From: Rhodotorula mucilaginosa
Taxonomy: Eukaryota; Basidiomycota; Microbotryomycetes; Sporidiobolales; Sporidiobolaceae
DNA: 64,000 nucleotides
NCBI GenBank assembly: GCA_034406715.1
Contig: CP137873.1
Coordinates: forward strand, 806,001 to 870,000
Direction: 5' to 3'
Shown here piece by piece: positions 24,787 through 37,386 of this stretch (position 1 is the first letter of the stretch; every line of letters begins with the position of its first letter). Position numbers and translations under genes: made by a program. Under the pieces are notes generated by a model that was not told the origin of the DNA, ran no database searches, and worked only from the letters and a program-made list of their open reading frames with translations.

Positions 24787-25916
24787 ATGCCAAAGGTGAG
24801 CCTCTCTTGTACAGCAGTCCAGCGGGCATCCCGCTCTGGGCTCCCTAGACAGCCGCGTCGGGCCGCAGTCATCGGATTGTCTCCGGACCAAGCGATGACC
24901 ATGACAAGATGCGATCTTCGGTGGCAAGCTGTTACGCACGCCGGTCGAGTGGGTACTGACTGTTTGTTACTCGCTCTTGCCCTGTGACCCGCCGTCCACC
25001 CCGCCGTCAACCGCTCTGCCCGCTGCCGCCGCCGCCACCACCGCCCGCTGCATCGCCTCGTTCGCTCACCTTAGAACAAGGGAAAGGTCAGTCTACACCC
25101 TGCACGCAGCCATGGATCTGACTTGTTGACTGAGACAACAATTCACACAGGGAGGAAAGAACCGCAGGCGAGGAAAGAACGAGAACGAGGGCGACAAGCG
25201 TGAACTCGTCTTCAAGGAGGAGGGCCAGGGTCCGTCCTTGTCTCGCGCTCGCCACCCTCCGACTGTACGCAGCACTGACACTCGCGCGCGCGCAGAGTAT
25301 GCCCAGGTCATCAAGATGCTCGGAAACGGCCGCGTCGAAGCCATGTGCTTTGACGGCGAGAAGCGACTCGGCCACATCCGCGGAAAGATGCGCAAAAAGG
25401 CGAGTCATTGGTGTGTGTGAGAGCGATGTGTAGCGGGTCACTGACCCCGGGGAAACGCTCGCAGGTCTGGATCAACCAGGGCGACATTGTCCTCCTCTCG
25501 CTCCGAGACTTCCAGGACGGCAAGGCCGACGTGATCCAAAAGTACTCGTCCGACGAGGCCCGCAAACTCAAGCAGTACGGCGAACTGCCCGAGACGGCAA
25601 AGATCAACGAGACGGACGTGTACGGCGGAGAGGACGGCGACGACATGGTCGACTTTGGCGAAGTCTCGGGAGAGGACGAGGGCCCGCTCAACGGCGCCGT
25701 GCCCGAATCGGATAGCGACGAGAGCATCGGAGGCGGAAAGGACGACTTTGACATTGTGCGTCTCAGCCTTTCCCCCGCCGTGGTTTCCCCCCTTCTCTTC
25801 GCTGGGCGACGGACGCGACCTGGGGGTTCGAGATCTCCAGCGTCGCTTCCGGGTCCCGCACAGATGATTGCCGTTGACTGACACCATCACTCGCCCGCAA
25901 ACAGGACGACATCTAG
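24787..25916 (+). CDS. TIF11: Translation initiation factor eIF1A
   Basis: OB-fold factor that binds the 40S A site and helps scanning and start-codon choice. The basic N-terminal tail, OB fold ([57 protein letters not shown]) and acidic C-terminal tail ending DDFDI-DDI are all present, about 145 residues as expected. The gene is unusually finely split. Exon 1 is only ATGCCAAAG (24787-24795), exon 2 only 12 nt (25075-25086, encoding NKGK), exon 3 starts at 25151 ([17 protein letters not shown]), and the last exon is 12 nt (25905-25916, DDI and stop). All junctions are GT-AG and reproduce the conserved [18 protein letters not shown] start exactly. Confidence 0.97.
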
Positions 25917-27532
25917 TGTGCTCTGTTGTGTTGCCTTTTCCCCGCTGTTGCAACCCGTTTGTTTCTACTGCCTGCCTGCCTGCCTGCCCGTCCCCCCTCC
26001 TCGTGCTTCTCTCTTGGCTCCGTCGCAGCATCTACCAAGACCGACAGGTGACCAGGGCGTTGAGAGCTGAAGATGGTTGCGTCCGTCGGAAGGGTCTTGG
26101 ACGATTCTCGCCAGCCTTAGAATCCGGATCGAACGCGGCGAAGCGATGGTCGAACGCGATCTTGTGCAGCCCGCGCGCGAGGTGCTCCTGTCGTGTGCAG
26201 CGACTCTCACAAGTGCAAGCTTCAGACCGGGCACGCGGAGGTCCGCTGTCGGCACTACGTCGTCCGAGGAGGAGAAAAGGCTGGCAATATCGACTTGGTT
26301 CCCAGCGACAATTCAAGCGAATCGAATCGCAGCGTGCTGCTGCGGACGACGATCCGTTTGTTCGTGAGAATCACAGCATTAAGCGTGTGTACATGCGTGT
26401 GAAATCCAGGTGCATGCAAGTTGCTTGACGATCTTACTGCCCGCGTGAGCAGCTGGGTGGCGTCGGACCGCGGCTCAGAAGCTTACACGCACCGCGGAGC
26501 AACTCGCGGTGTACGTTTTCGGCGATCAGCTCGTGACCTCCTTCGATAACCGAGCAAACCGCATGTGCGCTGCGCGCTAGCAGTATCTTGGACCCATGTG
26601 GTGGCGCGACTGCGACCACGAGGGTGGAACGCCGGACGTCGGAGTCTCCGCGCGATGGAGGTGTGCAGATCGCACCCGGGCGGGTCGCACCAAGTTTGAC
26701 TAGCGTAGGAAGCGAAGCGTGTATACTCGGAGCATGGGATAAGAGTGGGTCGCAGCGAGGTCCTTTGCGGATCCGAAAGCTTGAGGCGGCGCGGCATGCC
26801 TTCATCACATGCGTCCGCTTTTCCTTATCCCCCGCCGAAGTCCCGCACTTCCGGCGACAGCAACGCGGTCAAGTCGAGGGATGAGTTTTTAGCATTGCTG
26901 GCGTGCCATCCGGTTCGGTCTCGAGATACATATGTATATCCGCAAGCGTAGGCGCCGGCGTGTGGAGACGAAGGCTGAGAGGGACTTGAGAAGGTCCCTG
27001 CTCAGCGCTCAGCGGCCAGTGGCGGAAAAAGCCCGCTCGGACGAGTCCGAAACCAGCACGAGCTTGCCTGAGAGCTTTTCCAAAGACACCTGCTATGGCC
27101 GCAGCTTGTGCAGCAGCACGAGCGCTCACGCAGTGGTGGCGTAGGCCCGGGCAAGGTTTCGCGGACCAAGCGGTGCCAATACAAAGTCGCGTGTATTCAA
27201 GGCAAGAAATCTTTTTTGGGCGGGGTAGCTGTCCTTCGGATTCCGAAAATAGACTTTCACCTGCGCACGACCACGAGGCGACGTGCACTTTTCACGCGCT
27301 GGCGGCGTGCAGTCTGCCGCTTTGGCCCACGCTGCTCGGATGATTAGCTCCAGAGAGCAACCCGGACATCACGGCTACCCGCCGTCCCCGGGTCCCCCGC
27401 GTCTATGCTCCAATCGCACGTCTTTTGACTCGCCGTCCGAGTGATCTGCTCCTCACACGACCTTCTCGCTTGCTTGTGCACCCTCTCCCATCTAGTGCTT
27501 TGCTTTTCCTGCACTAGGGACCACCGCTCGAG
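25917..27532. other. Long intergenic region with no supported gene
   Basis: 1.6 kb between eIF1A and the first transporter. Short open frames on both strands lack recognisable features. The most protein-like is a minus-strand frame at 26434-26808 (GSKILLARSAHAVCSVIEGG), but it has no clear start context or exons. The right end serves as the promoter of the oligopeptide transporter. Confidence 0.4.
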
Positions 27533-30500
27533 ATGGTCACGATGCGCAACCCCTTCCGTCGGCAAGACTCTGTCGACGCCACGACCACCACTGCCGCGCC
27601 GGAACTTGCACACCACGCTTCCGCCGAGGACATCAAGTCGCCACAGGATGAAAAGAAGGACGCTTTCGACGCCGATGCGGGCGTCTCTGCTGAGCCTCAC
27701 GAGGTGCACGCGCACAACCCGTGGGCGGAAGCCGGCGAGGAGAACATGCTCGCGAACGGAAAGGAGCGGCCGATTGAGGTCAGTCTTTCGATTCTTCTCC
27801 CGCATAGTCTCGAGTCTAACCTGCTTTACTTCCGTCTCTAGACCGCCGAAGACATTGCTACTCGATGCATTTCGCTCGAAGATGACCCGCTGATGCCGGT
27901 CCACACTTTCCGCATGTACTTCCTCGGTGCGTTTGCCCCGGCTCCTATGTCCGACATCGTCGGCAGGGCTTGACGCATCCTGACATTCTACTCTCGCGTA
28001 CAACTGCAGGTCTCGGCCTCACCTGTTTCGCCGCCGTCCTCGGTCAAATCTTCTACTTCCGCCCCCAGACGGTCTACGTCTCGCAGCTCTTCCTTCAAGT
28101 CATCGCCTTCATCCTCGGTCGCGCGTGGTCCGCTGTTCTGCCGAATGCCTCGCGCGGCAAGGTCTGGGCGTTCCTGAACCCGTGCGAATTCACGCTCAAG
28201 GAGCACGTCGCCATCCTGATCATGTCGTCTACCGCCACTTCGTCCGGTGAGTTTCCTGTTCGAGCACGCAACCGCCTGCAGTGCCGCGACTTACCCGCTA
28301 TTGGACAGCTGAGGCGATCTCGGTCTTTGCCGCCGACGACCTGTACTACAACATCACGCCCAACTACGGCGTCGCCATCTTCACCTTGCTGGCCTCGCAG
28401 CTCCTCGGTTACGGTCTCGCCGGTCTGATGCGCTCGTTCGCCGTCTTCCCGACCTACATCGTCTACCCCAACTTGATCCCCACCGTCAACCTTTTCGACG
28501 CACTCCACCGTGACAAGGACGTCGGCGCGCAGCGCAAGCGACTCCGCCTCTTCTGGATTGTTTTCATCGCGATCCTCTGCTGGGAGTTCGTGCCCGAGGT
28601 GCGTGCTCTTCCACCCTCTCGATATACACAAGACTATTAGCTGACTTATCCGTTGCACCGCGCCCGACCGCAGTTCATCGCTCCGACCTTGACCGGTATC
28701 TCGATCGTCTGCCTCGCTCGCCGTAACAGCCCCTGGGTTACCCGCATCTTTGGCGGATCGAACGGCAACGAAGGTCTCGGTCTCTTCTCTATCTGCCTCG
28801 ACTGGAACTATGTCGGATCCGGCGGCGGTTCGCTCGGCGCCCTCTTCACTCCGATCACGACTCAGATCTCGCAGTACCTCGGTGAGCCTCGCGCACAGCT
28901 TTCCCGTCTATGCGGTGTCCTTGTATCGCTAGAGGGCGCCAACGGCTCTATATGGCATCTGTTGAGGTGGACGAGAATGTTCCCACTGACGTTTTGCGCG
29001 CGGTGTCACAGGAATCCTTTTGTGCATCATCATTTTCTGCGCGATGTACGCCGCCAACACTTGGAACGCTGCACACTTCCCGTTTTTGAGTCAACAGCTC
29101 TTCTACGAGAACGGTAAGCTCTCTCCCATTGCCTCGGCACCCTCGGAATCGCTTCTTTCGCCGCGTTCCTACCTTTCCGTCGTTCCTCCCTCTTGCATTT
29201 CCTCTTCCTCGCCTTCTCCCTCGTCGTCTCCCGTCTGCCCTGCCTGCTTTGGGTGCACGCATATATGTCTGTGGACCCCCTCATGGGCGCTGACGCCGGT
29301 AGTATCACGCAGGAACGATCTACGACCAGCTCTCCATCCTCAACTCCGACTACTCGCTCAACAAGACGGCCCTCGACGAGCAGGGCCTTCCGTGGTACGC
29401 GGCCAGCAACGCTATATACTATCTCGGATGTAACCTCGCGATTGGCGCGACTTTGACGCACGTCGGACTGTGAGTACGAGCGGAATCCGCTTCTGACCTG
29501 CGGAGCCGGAAGCTGACTTGCCCTCCCCTTCGGCTGTTCCTCCCGCTGCGCAGCTGGTACTGGCGCCCTATCCTGAACGCTATTCGCCAGTTCAAGACCC
29601 GCCAGATCGACGACCCTCACTACCAGAAGATGCGCGTTTACAAGGAAGTCCCGATGTGGGTTTACGGCGGAATCATCGTTGGTTCGTTCGCCATGGCGAT
29701 GGCGACCTGCTACACCGGCCACTCTCAGCTCCCGTGGTGGGCTCTCATCGTCGCTATCATCCTCGCTGCCTGTGAGTGGCTTCTCTCCCGTCGCGAGCGT
29801 TCGAACTTGTTCGAGCTGACCTTCTCATTTCCTGCAGTCATGTTCCCCTTCGTCTGCGTCATCTATGCCATCACTGGCTTCAAGACCGACGTCCAGCAGC
29901 TCGCACAGATGCTCGGAGCGGCGGTCGTGCCCGGAAACAGCCAGGCCAACATGTGTACGTTTCTCTTCCGCACTCCTCCCGACGTCACGCCGCGCCCCCT
30001 TCTCCTCGCGCAGCTTGCCATGCATAGCTCGCGAAAGCAGAGCATGTCGGTGTGGGCGCATACAGAACTGAGCATGGCCTTCCCTCCTCACAGACTTCAC
30101 GCTCTACGGCTACAACTCTTGCGCGCAGGGCCTCTCCCTCGCGCGCGATTTGAAGCTCTCTCAGTACACAAAACTTTCCCCGATCGCTTGTCTGACCGTA
30201 CAAGTCCTCGGCACGGTCGTCGGCGCAATTCTGCAGCTCATCATAATGAAGCAAGTCGTTTCGAATCAACGCGAAATCCTGCTCGACACCCAGGGCTCGA
30301 ACGTCTGGTCCGGCCAGCAAGTCCAGTCGTTCAACTCGCAGGCCGTGTCGTGGGGCGCGCTCGCCAAGTACTTCTACGGCCCTGGATCGCCGTACCAGAT
30401 CATCCCGTATTGGTGAGCCCGATCTCTTGCAATCCTCGCCGTGATCGAAGCGGATACTGATCTCTTCATCTGCTCTCACAGCATCTTGATCGGATTGGCC

Positions 30501-31221
30501 GTCCCGTAAGTGTTCCTCCGCATCGAGAGCTGCATCGGCGAGGATCCGAACCGACTTGCGCTTCCCGAAAACGCGGCTGACCAAAATCCGCCTCTGCAGC
30601 GTCCCCTTCTACGTCGCACACAAGTTCTTCCCGAAGCTTCGCCTCAACACTTTTGTCAGCCCGATCACGCTCTGGTGCCTCGGTAAGCAGATCTATCCTC
30701 CGTCTCGGACCTCGTCGCTTCACTCGCATCGCCTCGGACTGCGTATCGCGCCTTCCGTCTTGTGCACGCTCTGACGCATGTATTTATCTGCAGGCAACCT
30801 TTCCGTCGGCATCAACAGTTCGATCTTCATGACGGTGTGCCTCGGCTTCTTCTCGCAATTCTACCTGCGCCGTTACTGCGCGACTTGGTTCCGCAAGTAC
30901 AACTACCTCGTCTCGGCCGGTCTCGACGGTGGCACGCAGCTCTTCGTCTTCATCGCGGTACGTACTCGTCTTCATGGAGCGTATACAGATCGTTGCGCGC
31001 GTCTTCGATCGCAAGAATGGCGAGTACTGACTCCGAATCCCTTTTCAAGACGTTTGCACTCTTCGGTGCCGCCGGCTCCGCGCAGACGATGCCGAACTGG
31101 GCCCTCAACCCGACCGGCAACTATGACTACTGCATGCGTCTGGTACGTCCATTCAACCTGTGACGCGTCCTGGGCGCCGCGCTGACCCTGCGCTCTTGCC
31201 TTGCAGACGCCCGCCAACTAA
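27533..31221 (+). CDS. Oligopeptide transporter, OPT family (first tandem copy)
   Basis: Proton-coupled importer of small peptides, possibly glutathione or metal chelates, in the plasma membrane. About 14 short-intron exons. The hydrophilic N-terminus MVTMRNPFRRQDSVDAT is followed by many membrane segments, for example YFLGLGLTCFAAVLGQIFYF, TVYVSQLFLQVIAFILGRAW, VFPTYIVYPNLIPTVNLFDA and LFWIVFIAILCWEFVPE. OPT-typical stretches are NEGLGLFSICLDWNYVGSGG, NAIYYLGCNLAIGATLTHVG and WWALIVAIILA. The C-terminal part holds CILIGLAVPVPF and KFFPKLRLNTFVSP. The protein ends CMRLTPAN. Length is about 740 residues, normal for OPT. Its closest relative in the window is the gene at 33799-37386, which has the same exon layout. 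Confidence 0.93.
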
Positions 31222-33798
31222 AGAAGTTGTCGGCATCTATTTGTTACCCGCCTTTCCGGCGCGTGTGTACTTGTTCAATAGCTTATCTACGGCCGGCGAG
31301 CCTTGTAAGACGTAATGATGCTTCTGAATCTCTGCGAGGCTTCAGAGACTTCCGAAGTGAGAGATTCGCCACTTCATCAACGCGAACGTCGCATCTCTCG
31401 GAGTCCGTTCGATGAAGCAAGGGAATGGGCGCAACCCATGGCACTCAAGATCGGATCATATATGAGTACCTTGGCCGCTATAGCGTTTGATCCGGCGGAG
31501 ACAACGCATCGTGGATCCTGACGTTGCGAGCTCTGCAGTAATGCAAGCCACGATCAAGGGCACAGACGCGGCTCGCGCAAGCGTCGATCCAAGTAGCATA
31601 TCATCCCGATTCGGCCGGTGCTCTACGAGAAGCGCTCGCCCGCGGCCTCTCCTACTCCTCTTCCGCAGCCTCTCCATCCTCTCGCTGTTGCTTCTCATCT
31701 GAGCTGATGCTCCGGTCAAGCGATCGGCCGCTTCCGGAGCTCGGAATTCTACGAGTAAAGAGCTTGCGCATATCGTCGGGCGGTGTTTCCCGAGCGCGCG
31801 AGCATCCGGGGGCCACCTTTCCGTATCGAACCTCGAGTCAGACAAACTTAGGAGCCGCGGCAACCCACGCGGCGAGGAGGATGTGGCTCTTCCTCCTCCC
31901 GCTCACTCACGAGGCTTTTCCGGCCATCCAGAGCAAGCACAGAAGTGCACCGAAGGCGCTCGTATTGCATCGATGGTCGATGCTGCTACCTCGCGATGAA
32001 AAGTCCGCCGTCGAGCGTCGGCTCCTTTTCACGGACGCCGTGAGCTCCGCCCTCGACCGCACAAGCGGGTTACGGTCGCAATCGCGTGCTGCAGCAAAAG
32101 CTCAGACCGTGCTGACGTTATCCGTTTCGACAGGCCGAGGCGAGGCGAGCGTGGCCGAGCGACGACTCGAGTCGAAGACGGAGCACCGCCGACCCGCGAC
32201 GACCCTCGAATAGCAACCTCGTGGCGCTGGGCCACGAAAGCCACCGATGCTGCATGTCGCATTCACCGGGTCGTCGTGATCTCGTCGTGGAGCGAGTCCT
32301 CATAATGGGAGGGAGGGAGGACGGATGACTCGACGGCCAGCAAGACATTCCGGTTTCAGCAGCGAGCCGGCTTCATCCACGACACGGTTCAGCACTGGTC
32401 CCTTCTGTGTAAGTACTCAGCGTCCCAGCTTTTCCCAGGGGGGCCAGCGAGTCGAGGCGGACGATGTCGATCCCGAACCAGCACAGGTCCGCTTCAACCT
32501 CGGCACGACTGACCACATCCCACCCTCGCAGGGCCAGGTGCGACGACAGGCTATGATGCACTTCGTTTCGACTCACCGAAGGACCTGCATGTCGGTCGCG
32601 ATCCGCTGCAGCCTCGACGTGGGACGCACCTCGTTCGCCGAATCCGACCGCTTCGTCCGACTGCGCGACACGCCCATGCTGGTCCGTCGCTATCTGCTCG
32701 CAGCTCTGCTGCTCAGTCACACAGTACAGTACTTCCGACGTGCACGGCGACACCGCGCGCTGGCACAGCTGTTCGCCAAGCGGCTCTTGCTTGGTTAGTC
32801 GCTTTCCGCAGAGTCGACCTCGAGGTTGCCTCGAGGCGCAGCTTCCACGCCGCCGCGACACGCGGTACCGTATGTATCGTGCGCATTCACATGTGCGCCC
32901 GCGCCGACGACCATGCAGCTGCTGTGCGACGTGCCCATGCGCCTGCCGAAAAGATCGGCGACAACACCTTCTCGCGACGCTTGCGCATGGCCGGCGTGTT
33001 GAGATTCTCCCACGCGGTCGACGCTTTCACGTGCTTGCATCGCGATATGTATGCTGGCAGCTTCCGCCAGCGCCGCCAGCGCCCGTAGCGCGGGTGGTCG
33101 GCAACTTTGGACCCTCGCGGCCGGCTCTTGATTTGGCTTGATACCGACTTCCGCGGGCAGCGCCGCACGGTGACCGCGCGCACGCAGGTGATCTGCTCGA
33201 CATGCAGCGTGGCTTTCGACGCTCACACGACTTGACTTTGCTGAGGACAGCGCTAAAAATCGCCTCGATTACACCGAGCTTCTTGGCCAGAACTCGAGGC
33301 GGGTGATCGGATCCGCTTTCCCCCCGCAATTCGGTTATCTCGTCGTGCTCTGTGGCGGACCACGAGACGGAGACGGCGAGCAGTCCGCAGAGACCGAAGC
33401 TGGAGGAGCACGGACATGCGGTCACCGACGCTACACCGTGCCAAGTATCCAAACAGCGTGCAAAAGTAGCGCGGGTTGAAGACTTGGCAATGGGCCGGTT
33501 CAGAGATTGAGTTGCCGGAGGGTGGGGCCCATTTCGCCGATTGCCAGCCAGCTTCTCGCTCGCCAAAAATCGACGCTGACCGCATGGTCGAGCGCACGAA
33601 GATAAAGCGGACTCCGGAATCCATACCGCGGGGGAATGATCTCCGCTCCTGATCACTTGACAAACAGAGCAGCTCCGCTGGCGCAGAGAGCCGTTCCCCG
33701 ACCCGCAATATCGCGATACCCTTGACTCCCGTCTCTCCTCAACCGACACCGACGACTTCGGAGACCGCCACTCTATCGGGCGTCCGACTCGGTCCAAG
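31222..33798. other. Long spacer between the transporter copies
   Basis: 2.6 kb without a supported gene. Several open frames overlap on both strands at 31707-32213 and 32325-33226, but none is coherent: different frames look protein-like over short distances. This may be a decayed gene or merely GC-rich open sequence. The right end carries the promoter of the second transporter. Confidence 0.35.
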
Positions 33799-36700
33799 AT
33801 GGTCACCATGCGAAACCCGTTCAAGAGGCAAGACTCGGTCGACGCCACCACCGCGCCCGAACTTCACCACACCGCGTCGGCCGAGGACGTCAAGTCCCCG
33901 GTCGACGAGAAGGACGGCTTTGTCGACTCGAACGTCGCCGGCACTCACGAAGTGCACGGTCACAACCCGTGGGAGGATGCCGGCGAGGAGAACCGGCTTG
34001 CGAACGGAAAGGAGCGCCCCATCGAGGTGAGTCGAGTTCAGGAGGACCTTCTCAAGAGGCTCTTGCTTCTTACTGACGCTTCAACCGCGCGATACAGACC
34101 GCCGAGGACATCGCAACTCGCTGCATCTCGCTCGAGGATGACCCGCAGATGCCCGTCCACACTTTCCGCATGTACTTCCTCGGCATCGGCCTCACCTGCT
34201 TCGCCGCCGTCCTCGGACAGATCTTCTATTTCCGTCCGCAGACGGTCTACGTCTCGCAGCTCTTCCTCCAAGTTATCGCCTTCATCCTCGGTCGCGCGTG
34301 GTCCGCTGTTCTGCCGAACGCTTCGCGCGGCAAGATCTGGGCGTTCCTGAATCCGTGCGAGTTCACGCTCAAGGAGCACGTCGCCATCCTCATCATGTCG
34401 TCTACCGCCACTTCGTCCGGTGAGTCTCGTCTTGGCGTACATTCACACTCTCTGCAGCGACTTACTCGTACCGACCTCCCGTACAGCCGAGGCGATTTCC
34501 GTCTTTGCCGCCGACGAGCTCTACTACAACATCACGCCCAACTACGGCGTCGCCATCTTTACCCTCCTCGGCTCTCAGCTCCTCGGTTACGGTCTCGCCG
34601 GCTTGATGCGCGCCTTCTGCGTGTTCCCGACCTACATCGTCTACCCGAACTTGATCCCCACCGTCAACCTCTTCGACGCGCTTCACCGTGACAAGGACGT
34701 GGGCGCCCAGAAGAAGCGTCTCCGCCTGTTCTGGATCGTCTTCGTCTGCATCATGTGCTGGGAGTTCGTTCCCGAGTTCATCGCTCCAACCTTGACCGGC
34801 ATCTCCATCTTCTGCCTCGCCAAGCGCGACAGCGCCTGGGTCACGCGCATCTTCGGAGGTATGTCCCGGTTCAGCGGTTCTCTCTATGCAAGAGTCAGCT
34901 GCTGACTGCTCTACACTTCCTCTGGTCGACAGGCTCGAACGGAAACGAGGGACTCGGCATGTTCTCGCTCTGCCTCGACTGGAACTACGTCGGCTCTGGC
35001 GGCGGATCGCTCGGTGCCTTGTTTACGCCGCTCACGACTCAGGTGTCGCAATACATTGGTGAGTGTCTCATAGACCATCTCCACGAGTGGACCGCCTCGC
35101 TCACGCCGTTCCCGACAGGTGTCGCGCTCTGCATCATGATCTTCTGTGGCATGTACGCCACCAACGCCTGGAACTCGGCACAATTCCCATTCTTATCCCA
35201 ACAGCTCTTCTTCGCTAATGGCAGGTCTATCTCTACCTGTCCGTGTGCTCCGGGCGGCGCTGATCGAAGTGTTCCCGCAGGCTCGATCTACGACCAAACT
35301 CTCATCCTGACCCCGGACTTCCAGCTGAACAAGACGGCCTTGGACATCTTCGGATTACCTCAATATGCGGGAAGCAACGCTATCTACTACCTCGGATGTA
35401 ACCTCGCGATTGGTGCGACTTTGACGCACGTCGGACTGTGAGTTTGGCCGCTTTCGATTTCCACTCCCGCTTTCGATTTCCACTCCCTCTTCCCCCGTTC
35501 GCGCTTCTCGACGCTTCCGGACTCCCCACGCGCTATATACCGCGCGTGGTACTACGAAAATTGTACCCGAACGGCCATAAGGCGAGCGTTGAGCTGACAT
35601 GGTCGCTTCTTCCGTTCCGCTCTCCCGCTCGCAGCTGGTACTGGCGCCCGATCCTGAACGCCATCCGCCAGTTCAAGACTCGCCAGATCGACGACCCTCA
35701 CTACCAGAAGATGCTCGTCTACAAGGAGGTGCCGATGTACGTTTACGGCGGTATCATCCTCGTCTCCTTCGCGATGGCAATGGCGACCTGCTACACCGGC
35801 AACTCTCAGCTCCCGTGGTGGGCGCTCATCGTCGCCATCATCCTCGCTGCCTGTGAGTGCACTTTCCGCCTGCATCCGGCAAGGACCGTCCGCTGCTGGG
35901 CGAAACGTTGGCCGACGCCTTTTCCTGACTCGCGCCCTTTTCCATCCCTCGCGCCCTTTTCCATCCCTCGCGCCCTTTTCCACCCCTCGCAGTCATGTTC
36001 CCCTTCGTCTGCGTCATCTACGCCATCACCGGCTTCAAGACCGACGTCCAGCAGCTCGCGCAGATGCTCGGAGCGGCGGTCGTGCCGGGCAACAGTCAGG
36101 CCAACATGTGTACGTTTCGCTTTGACGTTTCGCTTCAACAATGCTCCTCTTGCATCGTGACGGGTATTCCCTTGCACCCCGCCATACTGTATACGAGGAG
36201 CGGCTCGATCCAGACTTGGCATGGAACTGATCGGCGTGCCCTTTCCTCCGCCACAGACTTCACCTTGTACGGCTACAATTCTTGCGCGCAGGGCCTCTCC
36301 CTCGCGCGGGATTTGAAGATGGGGCAGTACTGCAAACTCCCTCCTATAGCGAACGTCATCGTACAGATTATCGGCACCATCATCGGCGCCCTGCTCCAGC
36401 TCATCATCATGAAGCAAGTAATCTCGAACCAGCGCGAGATTCTCCTCGACACCCAGGGCTCGAATGTCTGGTCCGGCCAGCAAGTCCAGTCGTTCAACTC
36501 GCAGGCCGTGTCGTGGGGTGCGCTCGCCAAGTACTTCTATGGACCGGGATCGACCTACCAGATCATCCCTTACTGGTGCGTCTTCTCCGTCGAGTTTTCT
36601 CTTGCTCCGCTGCGCTTTTCCCCCGGTTGGCCCATCTGACTCGCGCTCCTCCTACAGTATCCTCATTGGCCTCGCTGTGCCGTAAGTCTCACTCCTTTCG

Positions 36701-37386
36701 AGGCCAGCATCCGACGCTGGAAGACCGACCGCCTTTTCCGCTGCTTTCACTTCGAGGCGCTGGTACCAGAACTAACTCGCGCCCTTCCCTGCCGACACAG
36801 TGTTCCCTTCTGGATCGGCCACAAGTTCTTCCCGAAGCTGCGCCTGAACACCTTCGTCAGCCCGATCACGTGCTGGTGCCTCGGTGCGTTGTCGTTCTCC
36901 TCGCCCTTTCTGCGGGGCTTCCTCGTTCGCTAATACCGCTTCTGCACGTGCACTATAGGTTACTTGTCCGTCGGCATCAACAGTTCGGTCTTCACTACGA
37001 TGCTCCTCGCGCTCTTCTCGCAATTCTACCTCCGTCGGTACTGCGCCACCTGGTTCCGCAAGTACAACTACCTCGTCTCGGCAGCGCTCGACGGCGGCAC
37101 GCAGTTCTTCGTCTTTATCGCGGTACGCAAGCTTCCCCACTGCGCGTGACTTCCTCGCCGAACCCAGCGTGTGCTGACGTTCTCTCTCTACCCTCGCCAG
37201 ACTTTCGCACTTTTCGGTGCGGCCGGCTCCGCGCAGGAGATGCCGAACTGGGCTCTCAACCCGACCGGAAACTACGACTATTGCATGCGTTGTACGTCTG
37301 TTTCTGGCAAGAGATGATGCGTTCCAGGTGATCCACGACCCTGACTTTGTTGCCTTTGTCTCCCCGCAGTGACGCCCGTCAACTAA
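33799..37386 (+). CDS. Oligopeptide transporter, OPT family (second tandem copy)
   Basis: Paralogue of the transporter at 27533-31221, same strand, with nearly identical exon structure and most residues conserved. It starts MVTMRNPFKRQDSVDAT and ends CMRLTPVN. Differences cluster in the N-terminal tail and in loops, for example SIYDQTLILTPDFQLNKTAL against the first copy's IYDQLSILNSDYSLNKTAL. One intron present in the first copy, before SNGNEG versus FIAPT, is placed differently: here FVPEFIAPTLTG is continuous and the intron falls after RIFGG. Predicted role is the same, proton-driven peptide uptake at the plasma membrane; substrate choice may differ. A 19-bp minisatellite sits in one intron. 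A 316-bp piece of this gene recurs inverted at 38846-39161. Confidence 0.93.
35930..35992 (+). repeat. 19-bp minisatellite in a transporter intron
   Basis: Three tandem copies of TCGCGCCCTTTTCCATCCC (the third with one change) run into the splice acceptor TCGCAG. The expansion makes this intron longer than its counterpart in the first transporter copy. It supplies a polypyrimidine tract. Confidence 0.85.

Noticed and set aside
26434-26808. A 124-codon minus-strand frame with some protein-like sequence
   Set aside because: No recognisable family, no supporting exons or promoter context, and frames on the other strand are equally open.
33027-33851. A 274-codon minus-strand frame
   Set aside because: It overlaps the start and promoter of the second transporter on the opposite strand and shows no conserved features.
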